A stretch of DNA of 64,000 bases from Anthonomus grandis grandis (GCF_022605725.1 NC_065547.1:8163167-8227166); one strand, 5' to 3'; counted from the stretch's first letter, positions 31,088 to 45,600 are shown. The notes: generated by a model not told the origin, from the letters alone. Made by a program: numbers and translations.

Positions 31088-32756
31088 CAGGGTGATAAAT
31101 TTTTTTTTAATAATATTTTTTTATTAATACTAAAAAAAATATTTACTCGATTCTTTTGAAATTTGGCAGTATTACTTGTTGTATTAAGAGACTAACTTAA
31201 CCCTAATTAAATTAAAATTATAAGGTCCAGTAGAGTCCCGGGGGACATCTTAGCAAATATTATTGGCAAAAAAATTTACGCCACTGCTTTTTTTCAACTT
31301 TAATATTTGTTTTTTGATTAAGTATTTAAAAATACAACTTTTTCGCCTTTTGTATTTTTTTCGATTCTCACTTCGTTTTATTGCATGCCACTGGACAAAA
31401 TTGGTTTATTAATTTTTGGTAAAAAATTCACAGATGCCTTGGAAAAAAAATCATTCCTGCATGGAAGTTTGACATTGACAAGCGTCAGTTCTCCTAGAAA
31501 ATAATTTTTTATTTAATTTTCTTGATGAAATTTCTCTAAAAAGTTTTTATCTCGGTTTTTGTGATGGAAAATCACAGTTTTGGGGAAATGACAGACATGC
31601 ATGTAATGTATGCACGTGCTTACAGTAATTGTTATGCAACGCCTGTATGCAAAAGCGTTTCCCCAATGGCAACTTTCAGATAGTAAGACCTTTGAAAGCG
31701 TAGACCGTAGATTGCGGGAAAGTGGTAAATTTTCTTATTTATTTTTCGTGGTGTTTTTGACAATAAAGTTACTTAGGAAGTTTTGCCATTCCCACCAATG
31801 ATAAAGGCCGGCCGAGGTTCGTTAGAACGCCTGAGTTTGAGGAGGCAGTTTTACGTGCCGTGGAACAAAATCCGGTGTAAGTACCAGGACTATAGCAGCT
31901 CGATTAGGGGATAATCATTCCAACAGCACTGTGTGGGTTCTCTCCGCAGCAGGTTCTCTCCGAACAACTTTTGTATCCGTATCAACGTGTGCAAGTATTA
32001 CTACCAAGAGATTTTCTGCCCCGTTTGCAGTTTTGCCAATGGTATTTCGCAATACCAATTAATATAAAGTATAAATAATAATAAAAGTTAATATTTTACG
32101 GACGAAGCTGGATTTCGGCGTGATGGTATTGTTAATTTTCATAATACTCATGTAGGGAGTGACGAAAATCCCCATGCTTACGTACAATGTCGCCACCAAG
32201 AGCAATTTTCTTTAAATGTGTGTGTGGTGTTAATTGGGCCATTTTTTTACCCTTAAGATTAAACGGCGAATCATACTTAGAATTTCTTCGACAAGAATTG
32301 CCCGTCCTGCTGGAAGAAGTTCCTCTAAATGTATTAAAAATGTTCCTCTCATTTTAGTATAGCGGTTAGAACTCATCTCAATAACACCTTTGGGGAAAAT
32401 TGGGTTGGAAGAGGTGGACCAATTTAATGGCCACCTAGCTTCCTTAACTTAAATCCAACAGATTTTTATTTATGGGCACACTTTAAAAGTTTGGTTTATG
32501 CTAGTCCCATACAAACAATAGAAGAGTGAACAAATAAAATTGTAAATGCTTACGAAGAAGTGAGAAATAGACCTCGAATTTTAGCTCGAGCGCGTCGTTT
32601 AATGACTAATGATGGTGGACATTTCCAACATTTGTTGTAGTTGTTGTTGCAATAAAAAGCTCCTAGAAATGTTTTTGATTTTTTGTCTTCCAAGGCACCT
32701 GTGATTTTTTAACCAAAAATTAATAAACAGCAGTTTTGTCCAGTGGCTTGCAATGT
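31088..32756 (+). mobile_element. Mariner-type element E
   Basis: Starts after TA with CAGGGTGATAAAT. Matching inverted blocks lie at 31383-31445 and 32685-32756 (CCACTGGACAAAA and ATTAATTTTTGG with complements). The outer right end is missing: similarity stops at 32756, where GC-rich sequence begins. Plus-strand coding remnants lie at 31564-32640. Confidence 0.75.
31564..32640 (+). pseudogene. DUF4817/DDE transposase, heavily broken
   Basis: Recognisable pieces are MENHSFGEMTDMHVMYARAY (HTH), TFESVDRRLRESGKF, FYGRSWISA-like first-Asp debris near 32100, and FNLNPTDFYLWAHFKSLVYA (third Asp) near 32445-32505, ending ARARRLMTNDGGHFQHLL. Many frame changes, so inactive. Confidence 0.75.
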
Positions 32757-32888
32757 TCAGAGTTCGTCCTCCGTTGAGTGCGAATCACCTGCACTTAACG
32801 TCGAAGTGTTCTCTGAAACAGTTCCGCTGTACCGAGTGCACCAGTGCGACCGACCCCGCTGTCCTTCTACCCGACGACCGAGTCTGCC

Positions 32889-33185
32889 ATGGCTCACAAC
32901 CTAGATGAAAATTCTTCCTTCCTGTTAGAGGACGACGAGGATTTCTCGGAGTTTTGTAATTCGGACGAGGAAGATGAGACACCACAAGACGAGACCGAAC
33001 GTAAAGCGGATCTGGCCATTTTGCAAACCACCCCGACGAATCAGGAGGAGTTAACTTACTTCTACGAAGTCCTAATGAGAAGCGTGAAGAGGAAACACGA
33101 GCAGGAGATGAACGCCCTCCGCCGGATCTTCCACTCGACGACCAGGGCACTCAAGAGCCGGATAAAGGCTCTTGAGTCCGCTTAA
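32889..33185 (+). CDS. Small acidic/coiled-coil protein, unknown
   Basis: 98 codons from ATG at 32889 (MAHNLDENSSFLLEDDEDFS...). An in-frame upstream ATG at 32844 would add 15 residues. The first half is very acidic (EDDEDFSEFCNSDEEDE). The second half is a charged helix (EELTYFYEVLMRSVKRKHEQ, then RRIFHSTTRALKSRIKALES) that could form a coiled coil. GC content and third-position G/C are far higher than in the flanks and the frame is clean, which argues for real coding sequence. It starts right where mariner E is cut, after TTCAGAG and a GC-rich leader. It could be a host microprotein, a retrogene, or ORF1 of a mobile element. I do not recognise a family. Confidence 0.5.
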   Translation: MAHNLDENSSFLLEDDEDFSEFCNSDEEDETPQDETERKADLAILQTTPTNQEELTYFYEVLMRSVKRKHEQEMNALRRIFHSTTRALKSRIKALESA

Positions 33186-33189
33186 TAAC

Positions 33190-33555
33190 TATTTCTGTAT
33201 ATGAGGAGCAAACTAGGTAGACTACCCAGGTTACCCGATTTAGGAGCGTTCTTATTTAATTAATCCATTCTATTCTGAGAAACTGACTTACTTGTTTTAA
33301 AAAACGAAAAGGAATACGAAAAAAACCCAAGAGCTCCAAAAGTTAAAATGATATTTTTAACAATTCTTAGTCATGATTTAACCTAAAATTGATCCCATTA
33401 CAAGCCAAATTTATCCCAAAAAAATCAACAAATTCCCGAAACCAAAAAACGGGCCCAAATATGGTAAAAAAAAGAAAATTAAAATAAACCTGGAATAAAT
33501 AAATGTTAAGAAGAACAACACATCACCATATACGATGCTAATATAGTTACATACG
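33190..33555. other. Spacer upstream of CYP307
   Basis: AT-rich, no coding frame. It would include the distal promoter of the P450. Confidence 0.4.
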
Positions 33556-33592
33556 TATAAAAGCGATCTCGAGAATCCCCGGTCTTCAGACA
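33556..33592 (+). promoter_or_regulatory. CYP307 core promoter: TATA box and initiator
   Basis: TATAAAA at 33556-33562 and an arthropod-type initiator TCTTCAGAC whose A lies at 33588, 32 bp downstream of the first T of the box. That is the canonical spacing, giving a 5' UTR of about 92 nt before the ATG at 33680. Confidence 0.75.
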
Positions 33593-33679
33593 AAACAGTG
33601 CTCTCTAGGCACGAATAAATACACATTTTTGTCTCCCTGTTAAGCAGTCCTCTTTTCAATCATCACTACAAAAACAAAA

Positions 33680-36600
33680 ATGATTTCTTACTTTACAATT
33701 CTTCTTTTAATCGTGATACTTTTCATTGTTATGGGGGCGGTGGTGCTCGAGCACTTATTAAACAAACCGACCAAAACGTCCGCCATGGAAGAGGGTTTAA
33801 AAGAACCTCCCAAACCGATGAAGTTTCCCATTATTGGACATCTTCACTTGATGGCAGGGTACGAAGTGCCTTACCAAGCCTTCACTTCATTGGGGAAGAA
33901 GTTCGGGGGTATAGTGAAGCTCCAACTGGGTAATGTTCACTGTGTGGTGGTGAACGAGCAGAAGAATATTAGGGAAGCGTTGATCACCAAGGGACACCAT
34001 TTCGATTCCAGACCGAACTTCGAGAGGTACCAGAGGCTGTTTTCGGGAAACAAGGAAAATTGTAAGTAGTTGTAGAGTTTTCGACGCTTTATTTTAAAAT
34101 CGATCTTAGGATAAGTTGAACTCTTTTATTGCCGCTTTATGATGGTATTTACAATTCTTTTTGGGTACAATCATTGACTTTTTTTATTGGATTATTACGG
34201 TTTAAAAAGCCCAGGGAAGAAAATTATGGTACAAAACGCCAAATTTTACGTTTTTCGGTCAAATTTTCAACAAAAATAGTTTTGAGTCAAGGATTCGAGC
34301 TCAGATGCCCGAAACACGTGAAAAATCATTTCCGATGCCTGGTAGAAATTGATCCCAAAAGTCTGGAAGACCTTTTTTAAAAAAAATAATTGTCTAAAAT
34401 ACTTTAAATTTAATAGACGAACTGCCTGGAAACCATTAAAAAATTCGTCATATTAGTCTAATTCCTGGAATAAAATTGCTCTAAGAGCCTCAGAAATATT
34501 CAAACTAAATTATTTCTAAAACCTGGAAAAATTATGGCAAAAAAAGTTATGGCTATTTGTAGAACGAAAACCAATAACATTTTGTTAAGCGATATTGAGC
34601 TCAAACGGTTTATTTTCATGTCAGGTATCCTACATTAACCTATGTCCAATTAATTACGGGACACCCTGTAGAATAAAAATGGCTTCCAAAGCCTTGAATA
34701 TAACATTTTTTCCCGAAAACTTGAAAGCTTTAAAAAATTATGGCTAATTTTATGGAAAACGTGCAAAATGACATGGAAAATCTGAAAAAATTGATGAAAA
34801 AAGGTTGAAATCAAAAATAAAATATTTTCAAAGTCTTACTCTAAATGCCCGAAAAATATAAAAAATTCCTCAGAAAGTGTGAAAAATTCGAAAAATTTAT
34901 TAAAAGTCCTAAAATAAAAGTAAAAAGTCACCAGAAACCTGAAAACATAAAACAATGTGTCAAATGCATGGAAATAATACAAAATATAAAAACACAACAA
35001 ATTATTTTCATTTCATTGAAATTTCTGGAATAAAATATAAAAATTCTCTAAAAGGACTAATCTAATATCTGGGCTCAATTAAAAATTACTACAAAAGCCT
35101 AAATTAGATAGAAAATATAACATATATGCCTGGAAAACATGAATTAAATTCTCATTTAAATTTCTATAATAAAATGACAAATTATTTCATTACAACAATT
35201 ATTTAAGTCCCTGGAAGAGATATGAAACGACGCCGACGCCAAATACATGGAATAAAAACGAAAAATGGTTTCAAAAGCTGGAATGTATTTTTTTTTCCAA
35301 AACCTGAAAAATATAAAAAAATCTGGCTGAAAATCTGAAAAACTTGATGAAGAGTCGGTCAAAAATCATTTCCAAAATCCTAATCTAAATGCCTGGAAAA
35401 CATAGAAAATGGCTTAGAGGGTGTGAAAAATATGAAAAATCAATTTAAATTTCATAAAAGAAATGACATTAAACTCCTGGAAAATAGGAAAGGAAGCCTG
35501 AAATTATAATTGAAATGTATAGATTAAAATAAAAAATTAATTGTTAATTTATTTCTACCACTAAATTTATTTCTAGAGTAAAATTTAAAATTGAAATACC
35601 TGGAAGACAAAAAATTTTGTCTAATATCTGAAATAAAATGAAAAATAGCTACCAAGGCCTGGAATGTAACATTTTTTTTCAGAAAACCTGGATACAAAGA
35701 ATTATAGAAAATCGAAATTTTAATCTAAATAAATGTGTGAAAAATTTGAAAAATTAACTAAAAGTTCTAAAATAAAATTAAAATCGTCACCTGAAAACAT
35801 AAAACTATAATAATAATATAGAGAATAGCTAAAAAATTCAAAAAATATGTTCAAATAATGTTCAATTCTAAATAAAAAAAAAATTATGAAATTCCTGGAA
35901 ATTATTCAGAGCCTGAAATACTAATTAAAAATTCTAGAATAAAATAAAGACTTACGTCAAATGACTGGATTATGTTAGAAATTACTTCAAATGCCTGAAA
36001 TCGATAAAAAATATAAGTTAAATGCTTGGAAAACATAAGTGAAATTCTCATTCAAATTTCTATAATAAAGCGAAAAATTATTTCAAGTGTCATAAAACGA
36101 CGCCGAATACCTGGAATAAAAATAACTACAGAAGCCTGGAACGAAACTTTTGTTTTTTCAAAAGTTGGAAGATATAAAAGATTATGGCTGGAAATCTGAA
36201 AAACCAAAATATTAATCGAAATGGCTGAAAAACATAGAAAATGAGTAAACCTATTCTTGGAAAATGGCAAAAGTTTGATTTCCGAATAAAATTTAAAAAA
36301 AAAATTATTTTCAAAACCTGGAAAATTATGGTAAAAAAGCTGTGGCAAATACTGGGAAAAATTGAAAAATGATGGAGCAAAGTCTGAAAATACAAAAACA
36401 AAAATTTTTTTTAAATAAAATTTAAAATTTAAATCCCTGGAAGACCAAAAATTACGTAAAAAATGCCTTTAAAAGCTTCAAGCGTATACGACTTGGAAAA
36501 CATAATGATGCGAAAAGTGTAAAAAACTTGATGAAAGGTGCCTGAAAAATCGGAAAAAAAATGATAACTAAACGCTTATTCTAAATACCTGAAAAACAAA

Positions 36601-39600
36601 AAAAAATGCCATAGACAATGTGAAAATTATTGAAAATTAATTAAAATTCCTGGAATAAAAGGAAAAACGTCCCCAAAATCCTGAAAACCATAAAAAATTA
36701 TTTTTAAATCATGGATAAAAGAAATCACATCAAGATTCTGGAAAATATACAAAATGATTCAGAAAGCCTGAAATCCTAATCGAAATTCCTAGAATAAAAT
36801 AAATCGTTATTTAACGTAAAAAATTACATGTACTTACTAAATAGCTGGAAAATATTCAAAATGAAAAATCTGAAAAATTAATTCATATTTTCCTAAAGGC
36901 CTGAAAAATAATTCATAAGGCCTGAAAAACTTTTTTTAATTGAAATTTCTAGAAAAAAATAAAGAAATATTTAATTTCTTAAAATCGTTGATTTATTGAA
37001 AATTGCTACAAGTGCCTGAAAGAGATAAAAAATTATGCCAAACGTCTGGAAAACATCAAAAATTGCTTAAGAATAGTAAAGAATCAGCTCAAATCCTTGC
37101 AGGATAAGATGAAGGATTACTTAAGGTACCTGAAACACGTAAGACATTATTTTCAACATCTTAGGCTAAGTGCCTGGAAAATCCACAAAATGACTTAAAA
37201 TGTGTTAAAAACATGAAAAATTAATTTCAAATCTTGGAAAAAAATTATGTCAAATGCCTGGAAAATATACAAAATGTTTCAAAAAAATTGAAAAATTTGA
37301 AATAATGTTTAAAAAATTATTTCTAGCATCTGAAAGAGGTATAAAACAACGTTGAATGTCTGGAATACAATGAAATATGGCTGCCCGGAACGTATTTTTT
37401 TTTCCAAAAACTTGGAAAATATAAAACATAATGGCAAATTTTACCAAGTTGTTGGTAATACCTCTCTTTAATTCAATACGCCAAATTCATTAATTAGATT
37501 GATGGTTATATAAAAATTATTTTGTTTGGATGTTGGATTGATTTCTATTATGTCCATCCAGTTTACCTACGTATGGATAAGATTAAGATCTTCAAATCTT
37601 TGCACAAAGTCTTGAAAATGACACCTAAAGTCTGAAAAACTTGATGAAAAGTGCCTGAAAAACCGAAAAACGTTATTTTGAAAATCATATTTAAATACCT
37701 GGAAAACGAAAAATTCCTAGACTAAAATAAAAAATTAATTAAACTCCTGGGATGACGAAAAATTACGTCGAATGCCTGAAATAAAGTAACAAATGACAAG
37801 GAAGCAATGCCTAAAAAAATTATAAAAATAACGTTTTAAAACCTAAGTTAAACTAAAGGCGTGGAAAAAATACAAAATCGCTTAGAGGCTGAAAAATTAA
37901 TTTAAATTCCAACATCATCAAAAACCTGAAAACCATGAGAAATTATGCCAAAAGCCTGGAAGAGATACGAAATGGCTTAGAGACTCTGAAAAACATGAAA
38001 AATTATTTTCAAATCCTGAATAAAAAAAATGCATGAAAATTTCTAGAATAAAATAAAATCTGAATTAAATTCTTGGAAGACAAAAAATTACGACGAATGG
38101 CTGGAAAGTATACATAAAGTTTCAGAAAATTAATTCAATTCATGGAATAAAATTTAAAACGTCCTCAATAGCCTAAAAACCATAAAAAACAAATGTTTTC
38201 AAATCCTGGATAATAAATGTATGTCAACAATGCCTGGAAAATATACAAAAGGTTTCAGAAAAATGGATAATAATTTCATATCCTTGACGTATGTGCAACA
38301 AATAATATTAACAAAATAAATAGTAAAGCCTAAAAATATGAAAAATTAATTTAAATTCCAATCGTAAAACGAATAATTATCTAAAATTCATGAAAAACAC
38401 AAACAAAGACGACAAATGCCTGGAATAAAAAGAAAGAAAATGTCCTGAAAGACTTTTAAGAATGACGTCAAATAGCAGATATTGCAAATTCAATACATGC
38501 AAATAAGGTCAAATGGTTGGACTACCTGAAAAACATAAAAAGTGACTCTAAGTCAAATACTCTTAAAATCAAATTACTCAATAGAATATTCCTGATACAT
38601 TTTGTGACATAAAAAAAATCTGATAAAGAATGTTTAGGGTCGAAATGGGCCTTTTCAGGAAGGTTTTCTGGCGTATATTATATGTATAATCAATAAATCC
38701 AGTTATGGTCCTTAAAATGTCGAATTATAGATAAAAATCTTATTTTAGAGGAGGATGTTACAAGTTGTAGATGTTTCTGTTCTAAATAAAATAGCTACAG
38801 CATCTAAAAACATACCAGAGATTTACAGGGTAAGTCATTAAGATTGCATGAAAATTTAAGGGCGTATTCCTTGGGTCAAAATATTCAAAAAACCTATAAA
38901 CCTAATTCCGAAAATACTTGACCATATGAAATTAGGTATAGGGAGGTTTTCTAAGATTCTAAATTTAAAATTTTTTGATAGTTTTGGTGTAACTGATAGA
39001 GAGCGCCACGTATTACATTTTGAGTTTTTAAATACAATAATGGAAACAACCATTTTTTATTTATTCAATTTAATTCTTATAAAAGCAAATGTTTTTACAA
39101 AAGGGAAAAGTGATTAACATGACGTAAAATACAAACTAGGAGTAGAGGTTATAAAATTTTTTGAAAAGTTTGCCTTTCAAGTTCAATACAAGCACCTACC
39201 TTAGGAACCATTGATTGCCGCACTCGTGCAAAAATGCTTGTTGCGCAACTTGCGACTATCCTGTTTCTCAACTCTTCAACAGTTTTAATTAGAGTAGTAT
39301 AATCTAATTGTTTTAGGTAACATCAGCAAAAAAAGTCTAATGAGTTTAAATCAAAAAAAATAAAAGTAAAGTAATAGTTTTAATAAAAAATTAAGTTGAA
39401 TGCCTGAAATAAAGTAAATAATTACGTGTAAAAAAAGCGCCTACAAAATTATGAATATAACGTTCTAAAACCTTAAACTAAAGGCTTGGAAGAAATACAA
39501 AATCGCCTGAGAAGTTATGCGAAAAGCTAATGTTAAAAAAATTACATGAAATTTCCGGAAAACTCATTGAAATTTATAGAATAAAATAAAAAATTCTTGG

Positions 39601-42600
39601 AAGACAAAATATTACGACGAATGCCTGAAAATTTAATTCCTGGAAAATTCGACTTCTAGAATACAATTTAAAACGTTCCCAATAGCGTGAAAACCACAAA
39701 AAACTATTTTCAAATCCTGGATAATAAATTTATGTCAAAAATGCTTGGAAAATATACAAAAGGTTTCAGAACTGGAATAAAATGAAATGAATTTGAAGTC
39801 ACTGGAAAGCAAATAAAAAGACACTCAACGCCTGGAACAAAATGGATAATTTTTATTTCATATTCTTAAAGTATGTACAACAAAGAATATAAACAAAACA
39901 AGTAGTAAAGCATGAAAATATGAAAAATTAATTCAAATTCCAAGCGTAAAACGAATAATTATCTGAAATCCGTGGAAAAAACAAACAAAAGCGACAAATG
40001 CCTTAAATAAAAAGAAAAATTCCTGGAAAATCTTTAAGAATGACATCAAATGGTTGGGATAAAATTAAAAAAAATTCCGACTGCCTGGAAAACATAAAAA
40101 GTGACTCTAAGTCAAGTACTAAAATTAAATTACTCAATAGAACATTCCCGAGATGTTTTATGACATAAAAAGAATCTGATAAAGAATGTTTAAGATCGAA
40201 ATGGGCCTCTTTGGGAGAGGGTTTTTGGCGTATATTATAGGTATAATCAATAAATCCCGTTATGGTCCTTGGGTAAAAATATTCAAAAAACTTATTATAA
40301 ACCTATGTCCAAATATGCTTCCCTGCGGAGATACAGGACGGTAAAATTTTAATTTCATTTTTAATTTTTCTTAATAATTTGAAAGTAAACGAGAATAGCC
40401 ATATGACGGTTTTCTAAGGTGCAAAATTTAAATTTTTTGATAGGTTTGGTGTCACTTATAAAGGGCGCCACGTATTACATTTTGAGTTTTTAAATACAAC
40501 CATTTTATTTATTCAATTTAATTCTTATAAAATCAAAGGTTTTTACAAAAGAAAAAAGTGATTAACATGACGTAAAACACAAACTAGGAGTAGAGGTTAT
40601 AAAATTTGTTAAAAAATTTGCCCTTCAACTTCAATATAAGCACCTACCTTACGAACCATTGATTGCCGCACTCGTTTAAAAATGCTTCTTGCGAAACTTG
40701 CGCAACCTCTTTCTTAACTCTTCAACATTTTCAATTTTAGTAGTATAACCTAATTGTTTTATATTATACTAAGAGGAAAAAGTCTAATAAGTTTAAATCA
40801 GGAGATCGCGGAGGCTACGGTTGTGGACCTCTGCGGCCTATCTAAATATTCTTAAGCAATTAAGCTAAAGTATGATGGAGCACCATCGTGCATAAAGTAA
40901 ATTTGATATCTTAGCTCAATAGAGACTTCTAATAATGCAGGCAGTTTCTCCTCGAGAAAATGTCGATAAACTTCTCCAGTTATTCGTTCTGGCAAAAAAA
41001 ATGGACCAATCAAATTATCTCCAATAATTCCCACCTATACATTAACTGAAAGTTGTTGCTGGTGCCGACTTTCAATAATTCCATGCGGATTTCTCATGTC
41101 CAGATGTGATTATTGTGAAAATTCATAATTACGTTTTTGAGCAAGTTGCTTCAGTTGTGAAAAGTATTCTTACCACGAACTGAGGATTTTCTCCTATTTT
41201 TTGTCGTAACCATGCGAGTCTTTGAGGAAAATCACCTCGTAAAAGTGCTTGCACTCGCTGTAAATGATACGGATACAAGAGTTTCCTCTTCACTATTCTG
41301 GAGATTGTCAATTGATTAATATTTAGTATCGTAGCAATTTTTTTGTACTTGTTGTAAGGTCTTCCTCAATTTGATTTAAAACTGCCTCTTCCACAGTTGC
41401 ACCTGTACGAGGTCGTTCATTGTTAGTGGTCAATTTCTTGAAACTCCCATTTTTACCGAGTCGCTGATGGAGGCGAATAAACATTTGACTATGTGAAATA
41501 GCACGTATCGGGAATCTTTCTTCGTAAATTTTCTCTGTTAGTCTAACTCATTTTATTCACATTATAGAAAAGTACCTGTGAACTTCAAGATAGGTATGGG
41601 TCACCTACTAGCATTTAACAAACTAATATGTTATTTACTTGAAATTATTACAATATTCGTTTTCGAGAAAATTAGAAAAATCTTTGTTTATCTTAATTTG
41701 TTCAGATAGAAAACAAAAACATGAAAATATCAGTTTTTATTTCAATAAGTGTTTAAAATGGTGCCCGTTAGGGTTTGCCAAATCTACAATTCATTTATAA
41801 TTGAAAACGAAACTACCAACATAAACAATAATTCAAAATAATCATACATTACTCTCAAAGAGATTTAAGTATATGACCAAAGGGGGGAAAAAAGTAAACT
41901 CAAAGTCCAAGTCTCATAAATCAACGTCTATTAAAAGTTACGTGTTTCGCCGCATTAGGGCCTCATCAGACCTAATGATTGTTTGGCCAAAAACGGGCAA
42001 CATTTTGAACACTTATTGAAATAAAAACGAAGATATTTTTACGTTTTTGTTTTCTATTTGAACAAATTAAGATAAACAAAGATTTTTCTAATTTTCTCGA
42101 AAACGAATCGAGCTATTTAAAAAAATCAAACGTCAAAATAAAAGATTTCGAAAGACCTTTTAAATAAGCTATTACTCGATATCCCTTGCCATTTAAAATT
42201 TTTAAGGGGATGACCCTGGGGGCAGAGGGTGAAGTAATTTTAGGTTAGAAAGTTGTCCCCCTTGACAAACCTTTTGACGTATTTCGGCGTTTTTTTTTTA
42301 AACAGTGGTTTTCGATAAATCCGTGGTGGAAAGTTTTCAAATGAACACCCTGTATGTAGGTTTAGAGGAAGTTTTTTTATGGATGTTTTGACCCAAGGAA
42401 TACGCCTTTAAATTTTCTTGCAATATTAATGACTTTACCTGTATATATAATACTGCATCGATATAATTGAATTTTTTCAGCATTCTTGCATCAAAATGGT
42501 TTTGCTTTAAAAGTGAAATACTTAGACCTTCCGGCCTCATCTTTACCAAATAACATCTGGTATTTCACTAGAAATCCGGTTAAAAAGAAATTAGAAAATT

Positions 42601-45600
42601 TTCAATAGTGACGGGAAACTGACTTTTCGTCACTAAAGGCTACTTAGGTCAATAGTGCCTGTAATTATAATTTTTATATTATGGCATGGTCCAGTAACAA
42701 ACTCCATTAATACCCGAATGATTAATGGAAAATGTGTGCTGGATCATAAAAAAATGCTTATCTTAATTAACCTAACGAAACTTTATTTCAGCGTTGGCAT
42801 TTTGCGATTGGTCGAACACCCAAAAGATCCGTCGGGATATGCTGAAAGCCCACACGTTCCCCAGGGCTTTTACCAACAAATACCTAACGTTAGATACCCT
42901 GATAGCCAGAGAAACTAGGGATTTAGTACAGAAATTAGGCGATAATCCGTCAGCTAAACTGAAACCACTATTATTGGCCAAATGTGCCAATATATTCTTA
43001 AACCATTTCTGCTCGGAGAATTTCGATTCACAAAGCGGCGAGTTCGCGAAAATGGTGCAGAATTTCGACGAGGTGTTTTACGAAGTGAACCAGGGGTACG
43101 CGGCCGATTTTTTGCCGTTTCTATTGCGGTTTCAGCAGAAAAACTTACGGGTGAGTCACTTTGTTTTATTTTTATTTATTTTTTTGCATCAGACGGGTTT
43201 CCTGTCTGCACCTGCTTACCAAACGTAGGATTTACAATTTAGATTTTAAATGACGTTAAGTATCTATAAAAATAGGAAATTTATACAGTTATGTATAGAA
43301 TGGGAGTTTTTTCTATGCAGAGAATGATTTGCAGTGAGAAATATGGGGATTTATTCATAAATTACTGGGTAGTTAAAGAATTTAGAAATATAAGATATTT
43401 CGGCTTAGACCTGAAGTTTTGTTGATTGATTGAACCGTTTAAAAATTATTAAAAAAGTGAAAAAATTGTATTTTATTTTTGTTATTTATCAACAAAAGGT
43501 TTTGGCCAGCGCCAATTACAAAATAATTATTTATTTATTATTACATGCTAATAGCTACAAACCCAATACAAAGCAGGCTAAAGAAAAACAGAACTTAAAA
43601 CTAAGAAAATATATAATAATTCATATAAATCCACTGACATACCATGTCCACTGCGCCGCAAAACATACTTAAATTAGAATTATCACATAATAAGACCGCA
43701 TGATAAGAGCATACATATGTATACATACATATATATAGATGCATCAAAGAGTGAAAAAGGCAATGGAGCTGCAATATACATCCCTGATTTAGACATTCAA
43801 TACCAATTTAAAATTGACAAAAATTGTAGCATATTTACTTCTGAGACAATTGCCATTAGAAAGGGCACTTAAACTTGCCTTACAAGACAGTAACAAAAAC
43901 TTTTTTTTTGTTTCGATTAAAGCTGAATGGAAAATTTGAACATTTTTAAAAATCGGCCTGTTCAAAAAAATATATTTTTCCTCGCGTAAATAAGTAGAAA
44001 AAAAAGAAAAATATAATTTTCATAAAAATTATGCGTGTTAGAGATTTTGGACAATTTATGAAATGTTAATTAAAAAAATATACAATTTTTTCAAATGTTC
44101 CTTTCAGACATAACATGAAACAGATTGTTCACATTTGTCCAAAAAACAAATAAAAATAATGCAATTTTTTTTGTTTTGATAGAAGCTGGATATAAAAATT
44201 AATACAAAAAGAAAAAAACATACATATATTTAAATACTTAAAAATATAAAATTCAGGTCACAAATCAAAGGGTTAAAAAAAAACACCTTTAAGTCACATT
44301 TCACTTAAAAAAACATTTTTTTAATTCAAATTCAAAAGTTCGTTCGACTTCCTAAACGCGACATTTTTTTGAAATCAAATTAAAAAAAAAACACACACTA
44401 AATTTCCCAATTACAACATATATTTTTTTTAATGTAGAGAATGAACGTGCTAACCCAAGAAATAAGAGAATTCATCCATAACCAAGTAATCAAAGACAAA
44501 TTCGAGACGTTTAATCCAGACGTAGAACCAAAAGACTATCTGGAAAGCTTGATAGGCCACGTGAAACGAGAACAACAAAAAAACAAAGAACAACCAGCCT
44601 TGGATTGGGAAATGGCCTTGTTTGCCCTTGAAGACATCATAGGTAAGTCTTAAAAATCATTATGTCTCTTAAAATACTTACTGGTTTTCTTACCCAGGTG
44701 GTCATTCAGCAGTTGGGAACTTCCTAATGAAACTCTTCGGATACCTGGTGACCGAACAGGACGTACAAAAGAAAATCCAGCAAGAGATCGAGCAAGCTGT
44801 AGGTTCAGAGAGGGATATCAGCATATGTGACAGAAATCAGCTGGTTTATACTGAAGCTGTTATCTATGAAGCTATCAGGTTAATAGCTTCGCCTATTGTC
44901 CCTAGGGTGGCCAATCAGAGTAGTTCGATTAATGGTAAGTAATAATAAAATAAGTGATCTTAAAATAAATTGAAAAGCAAAAGGCAACTGAGAGGGACAC
45001 AGATGTGAAAAGAATGGGGGCGGAAGGGGTGAAAAGGGAGCAAAATTTACTTCCTGAATCATAAATTTGTTTAAAAATGGTATCAATTGCCTTAGTTGGA
45101 TCTAACATGGCCTTTGGAGTCAAAAAGGATTTTGATCTTTTGGGAATATACCTGCGCTAAACCATACTTATAAGACGTTACAGATTAAATAATTTTAATA
45201 ATTATTATAGAATCATAGAGGTTGTTTTGTAACAAAGGCAGGTACAAGGGCACATGCGAATTTTATAAGATTTAATATAAAATTCTAGTAAACTGTAAGA
45301 CCTATATGGAAGATTATATAAGGATGAGATGGTCGGACAAAATTAATACATTTTAAATAACTGCTTAATTTTGTATCTACTTTTATATTGTGTAGACAAT
45401 GAAAATCAAAATAAATAAAATATTGTTTGAACTTGATCTAGTTTAAAAAATCTTTGCAAAATTTACTGTTAAGGTAATTTATTTATTAATTTAATTGGAT
45501 TTTTTTTAAATATTTTTTATAGAATTTATTAAAAAATTTATAAAAAAGAAAAATTATTAGGCCAATTTTCAAAAATTTTGTTAAAAATGCTTATGAGTTT

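Larger units (their letters stand above)
34062..42791 (+). other. CYP307 intron 1 (8.7 kb), repeat-filled
   Basis: Donor GTAAGT at 34062 and acceptor TTTATTTCAG ending at 42791. It contains the CCTGGAA minisatellite, a tandem duplication, mariner fragments and a foldback element, annotated separately. No host exon is visible inside. Confidence 0.85.

Noticed and set aside
32785..33150. 121-codon minus-strand open frame
   Set aside because: Antisense shadow of the GC-rich small ORF. The plus frame has the better codon composition and a sensible acidic/helical layout.
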